DNA of 64,000 bases from Linnemannia hyalina (lineage: Eukaryota; Mortierellomycota; Mortierellomycetes; Mortierellales; Mortierellaceae): positions 4,154,001 to 4,218,000 of the forward strand of contig JAHRHY010000001.1 in NCBI GenBank assembly GCA_019671135.1. The letters run 5' to 3'. The position numbers and the translations under genes were made by a program. The notes below the pieces were generated by a model that ran no database searches, was not told where the DNA came from, and was given only the letters and a program-made list of their open reading frames with translations. Below, piece after piece: positions 35,301 to 47,611 of the stretch; the stretch's first letter is position 1; each line of letters starts with the position of its first letter.

Positions 35301-38300
35301 CGCATGTATTAGTTTTTTTTTTTTTCTTTCGATAATGGCTCAGAGTAATTACTCGGGGTTCGGAATTTTCGTGCTTTTTCTCCTGTCCTTCCTTCCTTGC
35401 TTCATCGTTCGTTTTCTTGCTCAGCAAAAAGTGGGAGAGGGAGACACGCAGACTCATATGGAAAGTACGTCCCGACACACTAATTCTTCACCAGGGTTGC
35501 CTGGGGCCAATTGACGTGGACCAACAACGGACTCTTTCTTTTTTCATTTTTATTTTTGTCTGTTAGTTGAAGGAGAATGAAAGAAAAAGGTGGAGAATGG
35601 ATCTGTGCAACTTGGCTGCTTCGCTATCTCAATCCTCCTTAGACAGAGTACAGTATCAACACGTAGATAATGAAGTGAACGACGATTTCCTTCCCGCCCT
35701 TCTGTCCAAAGAATTGCAATCGACCAACCAACTTGTGGCGGTCAATAAAAAATTCACTCCGTTTTCATCTTCTCAGTCAAACCTTCGTTTTTTTTTGTTG
35801 TTGATCCTCCTCTGAGAGCGAGGAGCGAGTTCAAGTTCGAGTGTTCTTTATCTCTCACTTCTTGTTTTACACATCGGGTCTGCCTGGAGGAGGTTGTATA
35901 ACGAGAAAATAGTCCACGAGTTCTCTGGATCCTCACCGTCTCAGTAGAATTATCAGGCATTTGTAGGCCAGGCTTGAGTGTTCTCGCCAATCCTTACCCA
36001 CTCAATCTTCCTACTCTCCCTCTCCCTCCATTCTTTAGTTTCAATTAGTGTGTGGGTTTAAGGACTAAAAGGCATTGAGAAGCTGTATTTACCATGAGCC
36101 TTTAGTCCAGTTTGAGATTCTGTGGACTTGGACACGACAGAGAGGTAGGTTCTTTGTGAGAGCAAAAGCTAGTATCGATCTCTGTTTTCCGTTGTTGTTG
36201 GTAAACTTATCAGGCGAGGTTGGAGGGATGGGGCAATGGAGCAGGAGACCACGGTCGGTTGCACAAAGAGGAGGCGGATCGATCTGTCTTGTTCTCACTT
36301 CTTTGCTTTGTGTCCATTTTTCCATTTCTTGTTCAGGGGCAAGGAAAACGTACACGACACGCCAAAGAAAATGACGAGGACGAGGGCGCTAATTTTTATT
36401 ATTATTGTCTTGTGCGGGGTGGAAGGCAGAGAAGAGGGGAATGGAGATGTGCAGATGAGAGCACTTGTGTGACAAACAATTTCCCGTTTACTCTCTCTCT
36501 CTTTTCTTCTCACTCGACATGAATGCACGCTCGCCCGCCGCATCTGGGTCTTTTTTGTGTTTGTGTTGACCTGTTCTTCGGCGTTTGCTCACGGTCTTTT
36601 TTCGACCCATTCGACGCTTGCAAACAAAGGAGACAACCAAATACGAAAAGAGAAGAGATCGAACTTTGTTCATTAGGGGGAGATGATGGAAGCAAGGTGC
36701 GTATCGATGGATTGAGATGGCGATGAATGGCGATGACTGGTGCTTGTCGATGTTTGATAAGGCTTGACTCGCTGGCTGGCTGGATTGTTGGATGGTTCTC
36801 TTATTTGCCCCACATGCATTTTGCCCTGCCTCATGCTTCTCGTAGTGCTCGGAAATCAAGGCCTTCCTCTTCTTACGACTGGCTTCTTTGATGATGGAAC
36901 GATTGGATCCAGGGACACGCTTCGAACTGGAGAGAGGGCGTTGGGCAGTGTATCGAAACATAAAAAGGCGATGCAGAGGGGTCAGAACGAAGAAAAGAAG
37001 GGCTGTTACTTACAGAATATGGGCTAAAGGGGCTGGTCGAGAATGGAGGCACCTTCTTCCCTTCCTCTTCTCCTCCATCTGATCCCTTCTCGCCAAACCC
37101 TGTTGTTTTTCAGTTGTCAACGGAAAACGAAAAACAAAATATATACGACCACAGGGAAGGGAAGGGACGGAAATAGGGGGTCAATCTATGTGCGATGATG
37201 TTGTTGAACATGGTACATTCTTGCTCGGATTTTTGTTGTTTTTTATTTCTGATGATACTTCCTTTGTGTACTCTAACCAGACGACGATCATGAACGGTAT
37301 AGCTGGTGCTGGTATTGTTTTCTTTCCACGTTGTCGAAAAGAAGTACATGCAACATGATGCCACGAACAACTGACACGACGGGTGGATGGACGGGCGGAT
37401 GACAGAAGGGCTTTTTTGGTTACAGAATAGGGTGATGTACCAAGGTGAGACTAGAAGAGAAGGGATGATCTCCTTTCGCCACCTAGTAAGAGGACATAGG
37501 GTTAGGTAGGGTGAGACTGATTCAAGACCACCTAGGATGTCTACGATCTATGGCTATGATGCCTCCTGGTTGGATGTGTCTTGAAGTCTATGCTAGTCAG
37601 AACATCAAGTTCGCTCGGATGCCATGGACTCCATGTGGTTTCATTTATGTTTGTATGTTTGCTTGTGTGGCCGCGTTCATAGTGAGAGTAGAGCAAGGGT
37701 GCAAAAGGGTGGGGATGAGAGGAAAGAGGAGGTCGTTTCAAACACAACCGTAGATCGTCACTCTTCTAAATACACATTCACCAAAGGAGAAGAGAAATAC
37801 ACATAGACGATGGAAACAGCAGAGCCCTCCACAACGGTTGTTTCCCCCAGAGTGTGGTCTGGATCGAAGTTTGGCGACAGAAAGAGAGAGGGAAAAGAAG
37901 ACAATCTTAAAATCGTTAGTGTTTGCATCGTGGCAAACTCTTTCCTTTCTTTCCCTCCCACCTTTCCCCCTCTCTCAACCCTGAGTGTCGACTGACAAGT
38001 ATTCCTTGCAGATAAAAGCATCTCTCCCCCAAGGGAAAAAAGAAAGAAAAGAGTGGCCATGCATGGGAGGAAGAGAGAGAAGGTTAACCGCCGTCAACTG
38101 TCATCCATCATCCATAACCTTTCCCTTCTTTTACCGTGACCAGTGCCTATTTTTCGATAGTACTTTCTAGCACCATGGACTGCACGACATCCACCCAGGA
38201 CAAGAGCACGACGAGTACGTTGAATGATGACGAGTATGCTGAGAGAGAAGTGGATGGAAGTAGAGAGAGAGATTGCTACAGAAACGTACTTGTTCAAAAT

Positions 38301-38687
38301 GTCGGACCAGGAGTGAACTCCAGTCATGGAACCTGGTCAATCAACCGTCCTCTTACCCTTTTTCCACTTCCGCTTACTCCTCCTTCCTCCAATTCTCCCC
38401 CATGGGTTAAGAAGCATTCAAACTCCACCATGGCTGCCTCTCTGTACTTTCTTGAAATAACTTCTACGCAATTGAATCGCTATTCAGTAATTATCTTTTG
38501 TCCTCCTTCCTCTCATGCACGATTGTGTACTTGGATGGATGTCCGCCACTCTGTCTGCCTCTCTGCTCTCACACTCTCTAGCATAACATTTTTTTTTCTC
38601 TTATCCAACAGGCAACAACTTGTCTGTCCAAGCGTGCACACGTCCACAACACCATTTTCACACACACGAGTCTTCCATCTCTTTGTG

Positions 38688-38709
38688 TATGTATGTATGT
38701 ATGTATGTA
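38688..38709. repeat. (TGTA)n microsatellite
   Basis: Five to six TGTA units in the gene-poor interval. Confidence 0.85.
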
Positions 38710-38789
38710 CACTTTGTTCACTGTAGTAGCGTGTGTGTGTGCATGCAGGCTTGTTTATGTGATGCCTGTTGTTCTTCTGTGAGCAAACA

Positions 38790-38825
38790 TACAAACAAAC
38801 AAACAAACAAACAAACAAACAAACA
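38790..38825. repeat. (CAAA)n microsatellite
   Basis: About nine uninterrupted ACAA/CAAA units, 80 bases from the (TGTA)n tract. A possible length-variable marker. Confidence 0.9.
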
Positions 38826-39199
38826 GACGGACAAGCAAGAGCACTACACCACCAAGCTAAAAGGTAAAGAGTAAGAAGTTGATTTCCCACCCAACGTTCC
38901 TCCTGTCCGGAATCCCGAACTTCGTCACTTCGTGGCAAGTTGCAGCCTGTCTTTACTCGTCAAAGTCTGAACCCTTTTTAAAGAGAGCACCCTCCCTCCT
39001 TTTTTTTCTTTTTTTCTTTCCTTTCTTCTTCAACCTTCGTCCCTTTTTTGTATTCCTCTTTCTCCCATCTTCACATCTACTTCTCCATTCTTCCTTCTTT
39101 TTTCTATCCGCGATCTTCACTCACCTTTATCCCCTTCTTTCTTTATTTCTGTCATTCTTCCAACCCCACCCGCTAACGACTTTCAAACATCTAACAAAA

Positions 39200-41175
39200 A
39201 TGCCTTCGACTGTCTCTTCGCCCGCTATCAATATCACGGCTGCCCCGGCCACTCCCATCCCCGTCCTTGCCTCCTCCCCTTCCTTCAACCCCTCGGCTCT
39301 CAGACGTTCCTCCCTCGCGCTCTCTGTCGGTTCCTTCCATGCTGCCCAACTCAGACGCCCTTCCTTCTTCTCCCCTCTTCCTTATTCCCACTCTCCTCAA
39401 TACTCCGAGTAAGTCCTTCCTCTTTAATCGAATCGTTATCAAGGCGTACGTTCGTATTATTATTATTATTATTGCAAATTTACTAACTAACGTCCCAACT
39501 TTTTTCTTGCACAAGTAGCATGTCCCATAGCACGTTAAATGATGCGTATGGCTCGTCCCCACGGATCGGCGGCGATGTCTATGAGCGCGACCTGGAGGCC
39601 AACTACTGCAAAAACTTTTCTTGCTGTGGCCTCACCCTCAACGACCTCCATGCCCTCCTCCAGCACTACGAGGAGGCCCATGTCCGGTTCGAGGAGGACG
39701 ATTTTGAGGATGAATTTGAGGACCTGCTCGGGTTCACGGATGACGATGGCTGGTCCACCCACTCCGAATCGACCCCCAGCAGTCCCCAGATGATGGACCG
39801 TTCATATCACAGCAATACGACTACTACTTTGGCAGCAGCAGCAAAGGCAGCCGCAGCGGCCACGGTCGCAGCTCTCACGGCAGCGACTCTGACGCAGAAG
39901 CCAGCAGCCAACAAGAAGGCGAACGGAGTCTCATTGTCTGACATCTATTCGGAGGATTCCACTTTTATGATCCCCGACGAGGCCGTTTCTGCATTTCCCA
40001 ATTCTGTCTTCAGATCTACCTGTATCATTTCCACCCCACCTTCTGCTGCCACGCAAGCTGCTCCAGGTACAATTGCTACCCCTGCCTCCAAGAAGCGGGA
40101 CCTCGCTGCCTTTTCCTCCTCCCTCGATACCCAGAGCCCCGTCTCTAAGAAGGCCGCCACCTCCATCTCCCTCTCCAGAACTTCATCCCTCTCGACTACC
40201 GACATCAAGGCTGATGGTGCCACTGCCTCATCAACTTCCCAGGAGGAGCTGATGTCGACGGTGACGAGCTACTTGGAGCATGCGATCCAGAACGGACTCT
40301 TGCCCAACTGCGGAGAGGTTGGCTCGCCCTCATACCTCCTTGCTGCCGAGGAGCTCCTTCAGAAGCGCGAGGAGATTGTCAGCATGATGGAGAGCATTGG
40401 TCGGTCGGGATCCTCCGGTGCCGATAAGCCTTACCGCTGCTCGGTCGATGGCTGCGACAAGGCCTACAAGAACCCCAACGGTCTCAAGTACCATCATCAG
40501 CACGGCCACTGCTCCGTTCCCGGATCGGGCGAGGACGACAAGTCGAACGTCAAGCCCTACCGCTGCACCTTCCTCGACTGTGGCAAGTGCTACAAGAACC
40601 TCAACGGTTTGAAGTACCACATTGAGCATTCCCACCCCAACCTCGCTACTGCCCTGCAGGCCCACATCACCGGTGCTCCTGCCTTGGACGGTGTCCAGGC
40701 CAGCCAGTCGGCCATTGCTGCCGCTGCTGCGATTGCTGCCGTCAAGGGTGACACTGTGATGATGAGCGCCATCCATGCGATTATCTCGTCCAATGCCAAC
40801 GGCCAGCGTTCCTCTGCTGCTGCTTTGATCGAGAACACCCCCGAGTCCAGCCCTAACTCGAGCCCCGTTCTTGCCCCCGTCGTCGATGCCTCTGCTGTCG
40901 CTGCTGTTGTTCCCTCCAAGAACCCTTACTCGGCCTACGTCACGCCCTTGACCTCGCCTATTCTCAGCCGCGCGACCTTATCGATCCAGACGACGCTGAC
41001 TGCCATCCAGCAGCAGCAATTGACTGGCTTGGCCACCCCTGCCTCGCTCTCTCCCACGTCCCCTCGTTCTCCTGTCTCTTCCCCTCGTACCACTTCCTCT
41101 CAGGTGTCGACCTTGACGGCCGCCCTTGCCGCTGTTGCCGCCGAGCAGCAGCGACTCCTCCTCCAGCAGCAGTAA
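39200..41175 (+). CDS. Sfp1-like C2H2 zinc-finger transcription factor
   Basis: Exons 39200-39408 and 39519-41175 give 621 residues. Two C2H2 fingers lie near the middle: CSVDGCDKAYKNPNGLKYHH (Cys from about 377) and CTFLDCGKCYKNLNGLKYH (Cys from about 419). The YKN-NGLKYH core in both is the signature of yeast Sfp1 and animal JAZF1-type split fingers. Upstream (about 90-120) a third, more degenerate finger-like motif CKNFSCCGLTLNDLHALLQH ends in HYEEAH and is followed by an acidic stretch (EEDDFEDEFEDLL). Ala-rich, Ser/Pro-rich and C-terminal Gln-rich segments fill the rest. Sfp1 controls ribosome-biogenesis genes under TOR and PKA signals; whether this homologue does so is inference. A long gene-free interval precedes it. 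A likely poly(A) signal GAATAAAAA lies near 41411. Confidence 0.87.
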
Positions 41176-42373
41176 ACCTGGATCGTTGCTTTTTCTTTGT
41201 AATTTTTTTTTTCTTCGCTCTGTATATTTTCTCTCTTTTCTCTTTCATGCTTTTGTATTCTGTTTCCCTTTCTTTCGCCTTGTATTATTTCTCTCCACAC
41301 CTCATATCTCATATCTCATATCATAGCGTATTGCACGCTCGCATCTTTTGCATTCTCTTTTTTCTTTTTTCTTTTTGTATGTTTATTGCGTGTACATAGT
41401 GTATGGGTCGAATAAAAAACACAATAACTGAAGAAAAAAAAAAGAGGCCATTCTGCAATACGTACGTGTGCCTGTCCCGAAATGTGCAAGTGTAAGGCGT
41501 GAACCTTTGATCGGGGTGGCTTAGATGTAGTTCTAAATGTTTTTAAAAATTTGTTTCCCTGTGGTGTCTTACATGGAGTGGGAACGTGTGTGAGAGCGCG
41601 TTCTCCTGTTCCTTTACTCCCTTATTCCAATCGACCATTCACTCCTACAATCTTTTCTCTCTGTCCCACATCATCCATCCACTCCCGTCCTTCACTCCAC
41701 TTCTTCCTTCTCTCACTCTCCCCCTTCTTCCTCGGCCTCCCTCTTCCTCTTCGCCTCTACACAGGAACATCACTCTCCTCCGCACCACCAACGAGGTACA
41801 ACTTTTTCACTCTTCTACTCTCACTGATTCGTCTCGCGAGTTAGCATGCCTTGCCTTTCTCTCTCTTCCTCTCCCCCCTCCCCTCTCTCCCTCTCTCCCT
41901 CTCTCCCGTACCACCCAATCCAATCAAGCAACTTTCCCTTCCCCCATCCATACCGTAAACGGGAAGGAAGCACAATACTAATAATATATTACCATGCTCT
42001 CACTCACTCACTCACTCTCCACACAAGGTCATCCGAAAATAACACTCTCACACATTGAGTGTACGTCCTCCCATTCGCTTTAACTCATCCGATTACTCTC
42101 TTCTTTCTCTTCAACTCATTTAGGCTTTCTTCTTTTCCTGCAACAACAACATCAACGCAAATCAAAAGGCACACAATACGCTCAAGGAGTCGGATCGCGA
42201 TTACACCAAAAACTACAAAGCGACCAACCTACTCAGGAACCCGTTTCGGCGAATCCTTGCTCGGCGCTTATTGGACCAGAAGAGGAGGATATTAAACAAA
42301 GCAAAAGCACAGCACCAAGCTCGCTCCTTTTTGGCGCTAAGCAGTCCAGGAACGAGTCTTCTACCCCAGAAGA
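41176..42373. other. Intergenic, C/T-rich leader of NUP53
   Basis: Begins with the 3' UTR of the zinc-finger gene (tandem CATATCT units at about 41303-41325). A strongly C/T-rich tract covers 41590-42060, followed by A/C-rich sequence up to the NUP53 start. A spliced 5' UTR is possible: a GTACGT donor-like site lies at 42060. No coding gene seen. Confidence 0.5.
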
Positions 42374-45275
42374 ATGTCGATGTTCACGTTCAACACCACT
42401 ACTGGGTCCCTGTCGAGCAGTCAAGGAAGATCCAGCACGTCCTCGACCAAATCAAACTACGTCCCCTCGACCTACATTGCCAAGCAATTGCAGCTGGAGG
42501 AGGAGGCCAAACGTCAGGGCCACCAACTCAACTCACAGAGCGGGACCTCGGCTTTACGGACAGACTCGACTGAACACTGGCGTGGACCCGGCGACGTCCT
42601 CGCACCAGGATATGGCTCTGGTCCCTTGGGCTACCAGTTACCGACTCAAGGTTCTACGGCTTCTTCAGCGCGCTTCCAGCCGTTGTTTGATGACAACAGG
42701 AACGGCAGCACTTTAGGCGCTGGAGTTGGTATCGGTATCCATGGGGCTTCTTCAATCAATAACAACACCACTACAACCACAACGTCGTCAAGGGAACCCG
42801 GCTCTCCAACTTCTACCCGACTCTACCCTAACTTACACGCTTCCAGTAGCCCAGAACAGTCCTCCTCGCCAAGGAGTATTCTGAGAGGAGGTGAGCAGAG
42901 ACAGGACCTTAACAAGGATGAGGGTACGCTGAGAAAGAGCACCTCTGTCCGCTTCAACGCCGCCGCCAACGATGTCGGAACGCCTCGACCAGGCACGCCC
43001 TCTATTTACAACCAGAATGGTGCCAGCAGCTCCTTCTTCAACAGCCCTAGTATTCACAGCAGTGCCAACCTGCAGTCGGCCCTCAAGGAGCCGGGCAAGG
43101 TCGATGTCCTCAGCCACCGTGCCGCCTCTACAGGACAGCCTCAGAAGAACAGCAGCCTTGGACCTGCCTTGGGTTCTGTGTCGGGGACTGCACAGTCGCC
43201 ACCTACCTACAGCTCGCCCAAGATGCAGAACGAGTATCTGTCGTCCTCGTCGATGAGGAGCAGCAGCAGTCAGTACCAGAACGCGACCTCTGGAGGATCA
43301 ATGTCGCTATTTCAATTTGGCGTGGATGGTAACCTGCTGCGACAAAACTCCAAGACATCCACTTTGCTGGCCAAGACATCTCTGGACGAGGATGAGGATG
43401 ACAAGGAGAGGGAACGCTACATGCCCGTTGTTCTTCTCGACACCCCTGGCACCAAGGTAACTTTCTTGTAAGTTTTCGTGCAGACAAATGTGTAATTGTG
43501 ATCAGAGTACTGATCAACCTATATTGTGATATCAATTGATGAACCAGGGATCCAAGATTGAGCCGTTTGTTGACGGCGCAAATGAGAAATCGGACTGGGA
43601 GAGTAACTCGTTTCAGCAGGCAGAATCCAGCTCTCGTGTGGCACCCCATCTCATCGGCGAAGACGCACCACCAGTAGAGACCCTCTTTGACGTTGCGAAA
43701 AAAGAAAAGTACTACTCTCGCCAGGCACCGACATTCGACAAAAACACCGCGCCCCTTCAAGACACCAGAGCCGACACAACTATGAACGGTGCTTCACAGG
43801 GTGAGTCTTCCTCGTCTTCCTTGGTTTCCTCAACGAACGAAGGGTTCGACTCTATCATCACCTATGGATTCCCTCCCGAGGCAACCTCCTATGTCCTGAA
43901 CCAATTCCGCTCCTTTGGCATGATTCTCCGGTACGAGTCGGGAGTGTATGGACAGGTCGAGGCCGAGTCCTTCAACTGGCTCAAGATTCATTACAACGGC
44001 GCCTGGGCTGCTCGTAATGCCATCACCCGTCACCTAAAGAGCGTCGGCAAGTTCATTGTCGGTGTTCACGCTTGTCCGTCTTTCAGTGCACAGAAGCAGC
44101 AATCTTCCTCCTCCCCCGATATGTCTATGGATACCAGGGACGATGGCGATACGAGTGCTCGACAGACGATTGGAAACAATTTGACAGAGGCCGAGGCGAG
44201 AGAGGTGCAGGCTGGCGTTGACACCCTTTTGCGGATGAGAGCTCAGAGTCTTCACGCTGATGTTGGATATACCCAATCGGCACAGAATGCTTCTACCATC
44301 GCACGGCAGGCCAGTTTGTACGAGTCTTGGAGCCAGGGAAGCGCCAATGCGTTGGGACAGTCTCAGTTTGGAACTTCTAGTCTTGGTGGCAGTGGTGCTG
44401 GAGCGCTAGCAAGGTCATCAGCCATGGATCAGGGAGAAGATGATATGGCGTACATCTTGAGCCACAGCTTGACTTCTGGTGGATCGTTGGCACGGTCTGG
44501 ACGCGGACGGGGGTTTGAGCGTAATGGCCAGGACGAATTTTCGCGATCGCGGTCCAAGGACCAGCTCGGACAGGATCAGGAACCAAAGTTAGTTGGAGGC
44601 GAGTCTACCCTTGGTTTGGACTCTAAGGGTGCCGAGTTGTCATCTTCGGTCGGGTTCCGTCCCTTGTTTGGTCAGAGCGAGTCTCGGGGATTGAACAGCA
44701 ACGGCGCAGGAGCAGGTCAGGATTCTCTGCTTCAGCAGTCTACCGCATCACATTCAGCCTTTGATGCATCTCGTCAGCAACAACTTCAGCAGGATGCGCT
44801 CCTAGGATCTCGCCATCGTTTATCGTTGAGACGTCCTTTGGGCGAGTCAACTGTCTCTGACTCGACCTTGTTCGCATCGACGGGTGGTGTTTTGATGGAT
44901 TCGGGTGTCCTTGCAGGCGCTAGCAGCACGAACAGCGCACCAGGGTCGCCGTTCCATGTGCAAAAGAAGCAGCGGCTATCGTCGAGCCTCTTTGCGCCGT
45001 CGTCTTCAGCACCAGCTAGTGCCCCCATTTCACAAGCACAATTTGGAACAGGACGGAACCGTGCATCAGTGTTGATTGATAACCCGGACCTTGTTGACGA
45101 GTGGGGGACACCATTGTTGTCCAAGATGAAGGCCGCTGGAGGTGCCGGTGCTGGTGCTCCAGGTTCGGCGACTGCAAATGGAGCAGCAAATGCGGGGGGA
45201 GTAGGAGGAGCGGGGTCAGAGAGCATGATTGCCTCTGTCTTCAACATGGCCAAGAAGCGACTCTTCTGGGGGTAG
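42374..45275 (+). CDS. NUP53: Nucleoporin Nup53/Nup35 family
   Basis: Exons 42374-43456 and 43548-45275 give 936 residues. A Ser/Thr-rich N-terminus carries a few FG-type dipeptides. The RRM-like Nup35 (MPPN) domain is at about 460-545: FDSIITYGFPPEATSYVLNQ, SFGMILRYESG, FNWLKIHYNGAWAARNAI. After a long Gly/Ser/Gln-rich linker, the last residues form an amphipathic helix (MIASVFNMAKKRLFWG), which in yeast and vertebrate family members binds the nuclear membrane. The protein belongs to the inner ring of the nuclear pore and contacts Nup170/Nup155. It is about twice the length of yeast Nup53; the extra length is low-complexity linker. The end of the N-terminal exon encodes ERYMPVVLLDTPGTK, which runs into the second exon in phase 0. 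Confidence 0.9.
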
Positions 45276-45326
45276 AAAAGAATGACGTTGTTGTTATTAC
45301 CATTAATGAACAGACCATGCTGCCTC

Positions 45327-45348
45327 TTTTTTTTTTTTTTTTTTTTTT
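45327..45348. repeat. Poly(T) tract, 22 T
   Basis: Lies in the NUP53 3' flank, right at the border with the second Sel1 block. It could equally be a simple homopolymer or the oligo(A) tail of an old minus-strand insertion; no target-site duplication was recognised. Confidence 0.8.
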
Positions 45349-45784
45349 CTTTACATATTCTTTTATACGAAAAAACAAAGATGAACGCTCACAAGGGATT
45401 GCCTCAGCACCCCACGAATCCAGAGACAATTTTGCATTGAAATATTTTTGCTGCCTGTGTACTTGTGTGGTTATTGGGGACTGACTGAATGGACAAGGAA
45501 GATCCTCTTTCTTTCCCTTCGCCCCATTTGCTTTTTTTCTTTCTTTCTTCATTCCACCACGTCCTGTTCAGGAACACCCCCAACACCCTTTTACCAATGT
45601 CCGGGAACCGACTGAGACCGAAACAAACTCTTCTGCACCGACAGCCTACTTCAAGGGGAGAGAAAACCGATACAAACCACACAGTGATAACAGCACCACC
45701 CACCACCACCACACCTCACCCTACTTTCACCTCACCTCACCTCACCCAACCCTCCAAGCAGAATGTTCCATTCAGGACCCAGCG
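45349..45784. other. Intergenic between NUP53 and the second Sel1 block
   Basis: Includes CACCT/CTCAC runs at 45700-45760. No domain in any frame. Confidence 0.5.
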
Positions 45785-47272
45785 CCAACGGTACCGAGAG
45801 GGGACATGCCAAAAGAAGGCGTCCAGGTAGTCCGACTGGCGAGTAGGAACAAGACCGTCCAAGTGGCGACACATTTTAACGAAGGGGCAAACAAGGAAGT
45901 CTTGGGGCACACCATGGCCGTTATCATACAAATCACCGATGTTGGAGGTACTGGGCAGAACAATGGCCTTGATTGTGAAAATACTGTTCGCCGAGGCAGT
46001 ACTGGGCAGCTGCGTACCCTTTCTCGGCTGCCTTGCGGAGCCAGGACAAAGCTTTGGAGTAATCCATTGTCACTCCTCGACCGCAATGGTACAGCAGGCC
46101 AAATTACAAGTTGGGCATCCGCCAGTCCTTACTTGGCGGCCTTGAGGTACCATGTCATCGCTTGGTAGTAGTCCTGAGGCACCTCGTCACTGTTCCTGTA
46201 CATGTCGCCATGAGCGTGCTGCGCATTTTGTGCCCGAGTATCGCATTCGCCATCGTCGTTGCGAAATTCTAGGCGCCAGGGGAGGCAGGGGTAGATTCCT
46301 GTGGTGCACGAGGGGACTGTGTTATACGACTTGGGTTCTGTGAGGTTGGGGGTGTATCGTTGTTGCTGGCGGTGGATGTTGCCTGGCTGTCTTGAGATGC
46401 TTGTCGTCCTCGAGATGGTGGAGGTTTCAGCTGGATTGAACGCTGTTGTTGATGGCTTCTGGCACGAGGTTTTCAAGATCAAGAAGGGGTTCTCTTGAAG
46501 CACAAGCAATGGCAGTAGCGGTGCTGGAGTCAGCGGTGAAGACGTTGGCGCTGATGAGGTTCGAATCGACCTGTTGTTCGTGATTTTGCCGCAGAGCCAT
46601 GGTCAAGGTAAGTGCTCTGATGGGGTCTGGCATGTCGATGTGTGTGTAGTTATCCTCCGCTGTGTTTTCCAGTCCGTATCGTGGGTTCTTGCTGTTGCTG
46701 TTACTGTTGCTGTCATGGCGGTTTTGGAGGCTGGCATCTGGGTCGAGGTGTTTGTACCTTCGTCAGCTGTGTTCGGCAAACACCCGCTGTCAGGACCCCA
46801 TTGAGAGTTCCTTTGAGGGCGACATGCTCGACGACTATGGAAACGACGATGACTCTGCGTGTACCAATTGGCATCTGACGACGATATCCAAGGTAACTCC
46901 AGGAACAGCAGCAATTCCACGAGGGCCCAAACTATCAATTAAAAAAAACAATAATAATAGAGGCGAAGCGTTAGTTGTCTGCGCAAAAAGCGGCCAAAGT
47001 CATGCTGGCTACAGGACAAATAAATAGCAAGGAAAATTACTTTTTGAAGTTCGGATCTTTGAGGTATGGAAGCACCACGGTTCCAGAGCGCACATGTATA
47101 ACGTCGTCCTTTAACACTGCGGGGCTGTCGTCCCAGAGGATAATGTACTTGCCAGAGACAGTGTCTTGGTGATAGACGAGGTGAATGAATGTTTGGAGGT
47201 TGAAGTAGGGTCGCCGTTTTCGTTGACTCGGCGGACTGCCTGGAGATGGGGCTGGCTCTCCTGAATCGTCAT
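45785..47272 (-). pseudogene. Sel1-repeat pseudogene with N-module (copy H)
   Basis: Exon 1 starts at ATG 47272 (MTIQESQPHLQAVRRVNENG). A single-base deletion near 47200, relative to copy F, shifts the frame; the rest of the module (YIILWDD, then RSGTVVLPYLKDPNFKK) is read in the next frame up to the donor at about 47040. Exon 2 begins near 46935 (GPRGIAAVPGVTLDIVVR) and stops after a few codons. A linker shared with copy K follows: YGLENTAEDNYTHIDMP. Scattered Sel1 pieces remain: DYYQAMTWYLKAAK near 46140 and MYDNGHGVPQD near 45925. Multiple frameshifts and stops make the copy non-functional as read. Confidence 0.8.
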
Positions 47273-47414
47273 TGTGCTTCGGGCATTCAGAGGGTGAGGG
47301 CCGATGTGCAGAGGGGTTTGAGTGGAATGTCGAAGTGCAATGGGATGTAAGAGAAAAAGGAGATAACGCTTCATGTTGCCTACAAAGAGGACTGACTGGT
47401 CTACTTTTCCCTGT

Positions 47415-47460
47415 GATTGGTCGAAACATACCCGATTCAGACCATTGTTTTCAGGAACGA
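47415..47460 (-). promoter_or_regulatory. Shared upstream element of copy H
   Basis: On the minus strand: TTCCTGAAAACAATGGTCTG, AATCGG, then GTATGTTTCGACCAATCAC, ending about 145 bases before the ATG at 47272. It matches the blocks at 27.74 and 28.27 kb over about 45 bases, and its CCAAT is intact. Confidence 0.55.
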
Positions 47461-47611
47461 AGAAACGCGTTTTAATCGTTCACAAGCCAAAAGAATTAAA
47501 AAGCTGCGTTCAAAAAAGCTGCACCATGCAATCATTCCTTCTCAAACCAGGTAACAGTGTCTCACGGCTGCTTCTTCCTTTGTGATAAAAAGATAATTAC
47601 ATACTAGTATG

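Larger units (their letters stand above)
32382..39199. other. 6.8-kb stretch without convincing genes, upstream of the zinc-finger gene
   Basis: Many open frames of 60-196 codons exist on both strands, but they overlap, are compositionally biased (His/Thr/Ser or Lys/Arg runs from CT/GA tracts) and show no domain, and I found no chain of exons with matching phase. Notable sequence: alternating GAAAGAAGA tracts near 33180-33215, ATGCATGC alternation at about 34937-34950 with a perfect palindrome AGCATGCATGCT at 35093-35104, (TGTA)n at 38688-38709, (CAAA)n at 38790-38825, and a long C/T-rich tract at 38980-39190 that should be the promoter and leader of the gene at 39200. It may hold a long 5' UTR, untranslated exons or non-coding RNA. 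Confidence 0.5.

Noticed and set aside
38136..38726. 196-codon plus-strand frame in the gene-poor interval
   Set aside because: Changes composition abruptly, runs into the microsatellite, no domain and no splice partners in phase.
45327..45348. Poly(T) as the tail of a retroposed gene
   Set aside because: No target-site duplication or processed-gene body recognised beside it; Sel1 copy H retains an intron.
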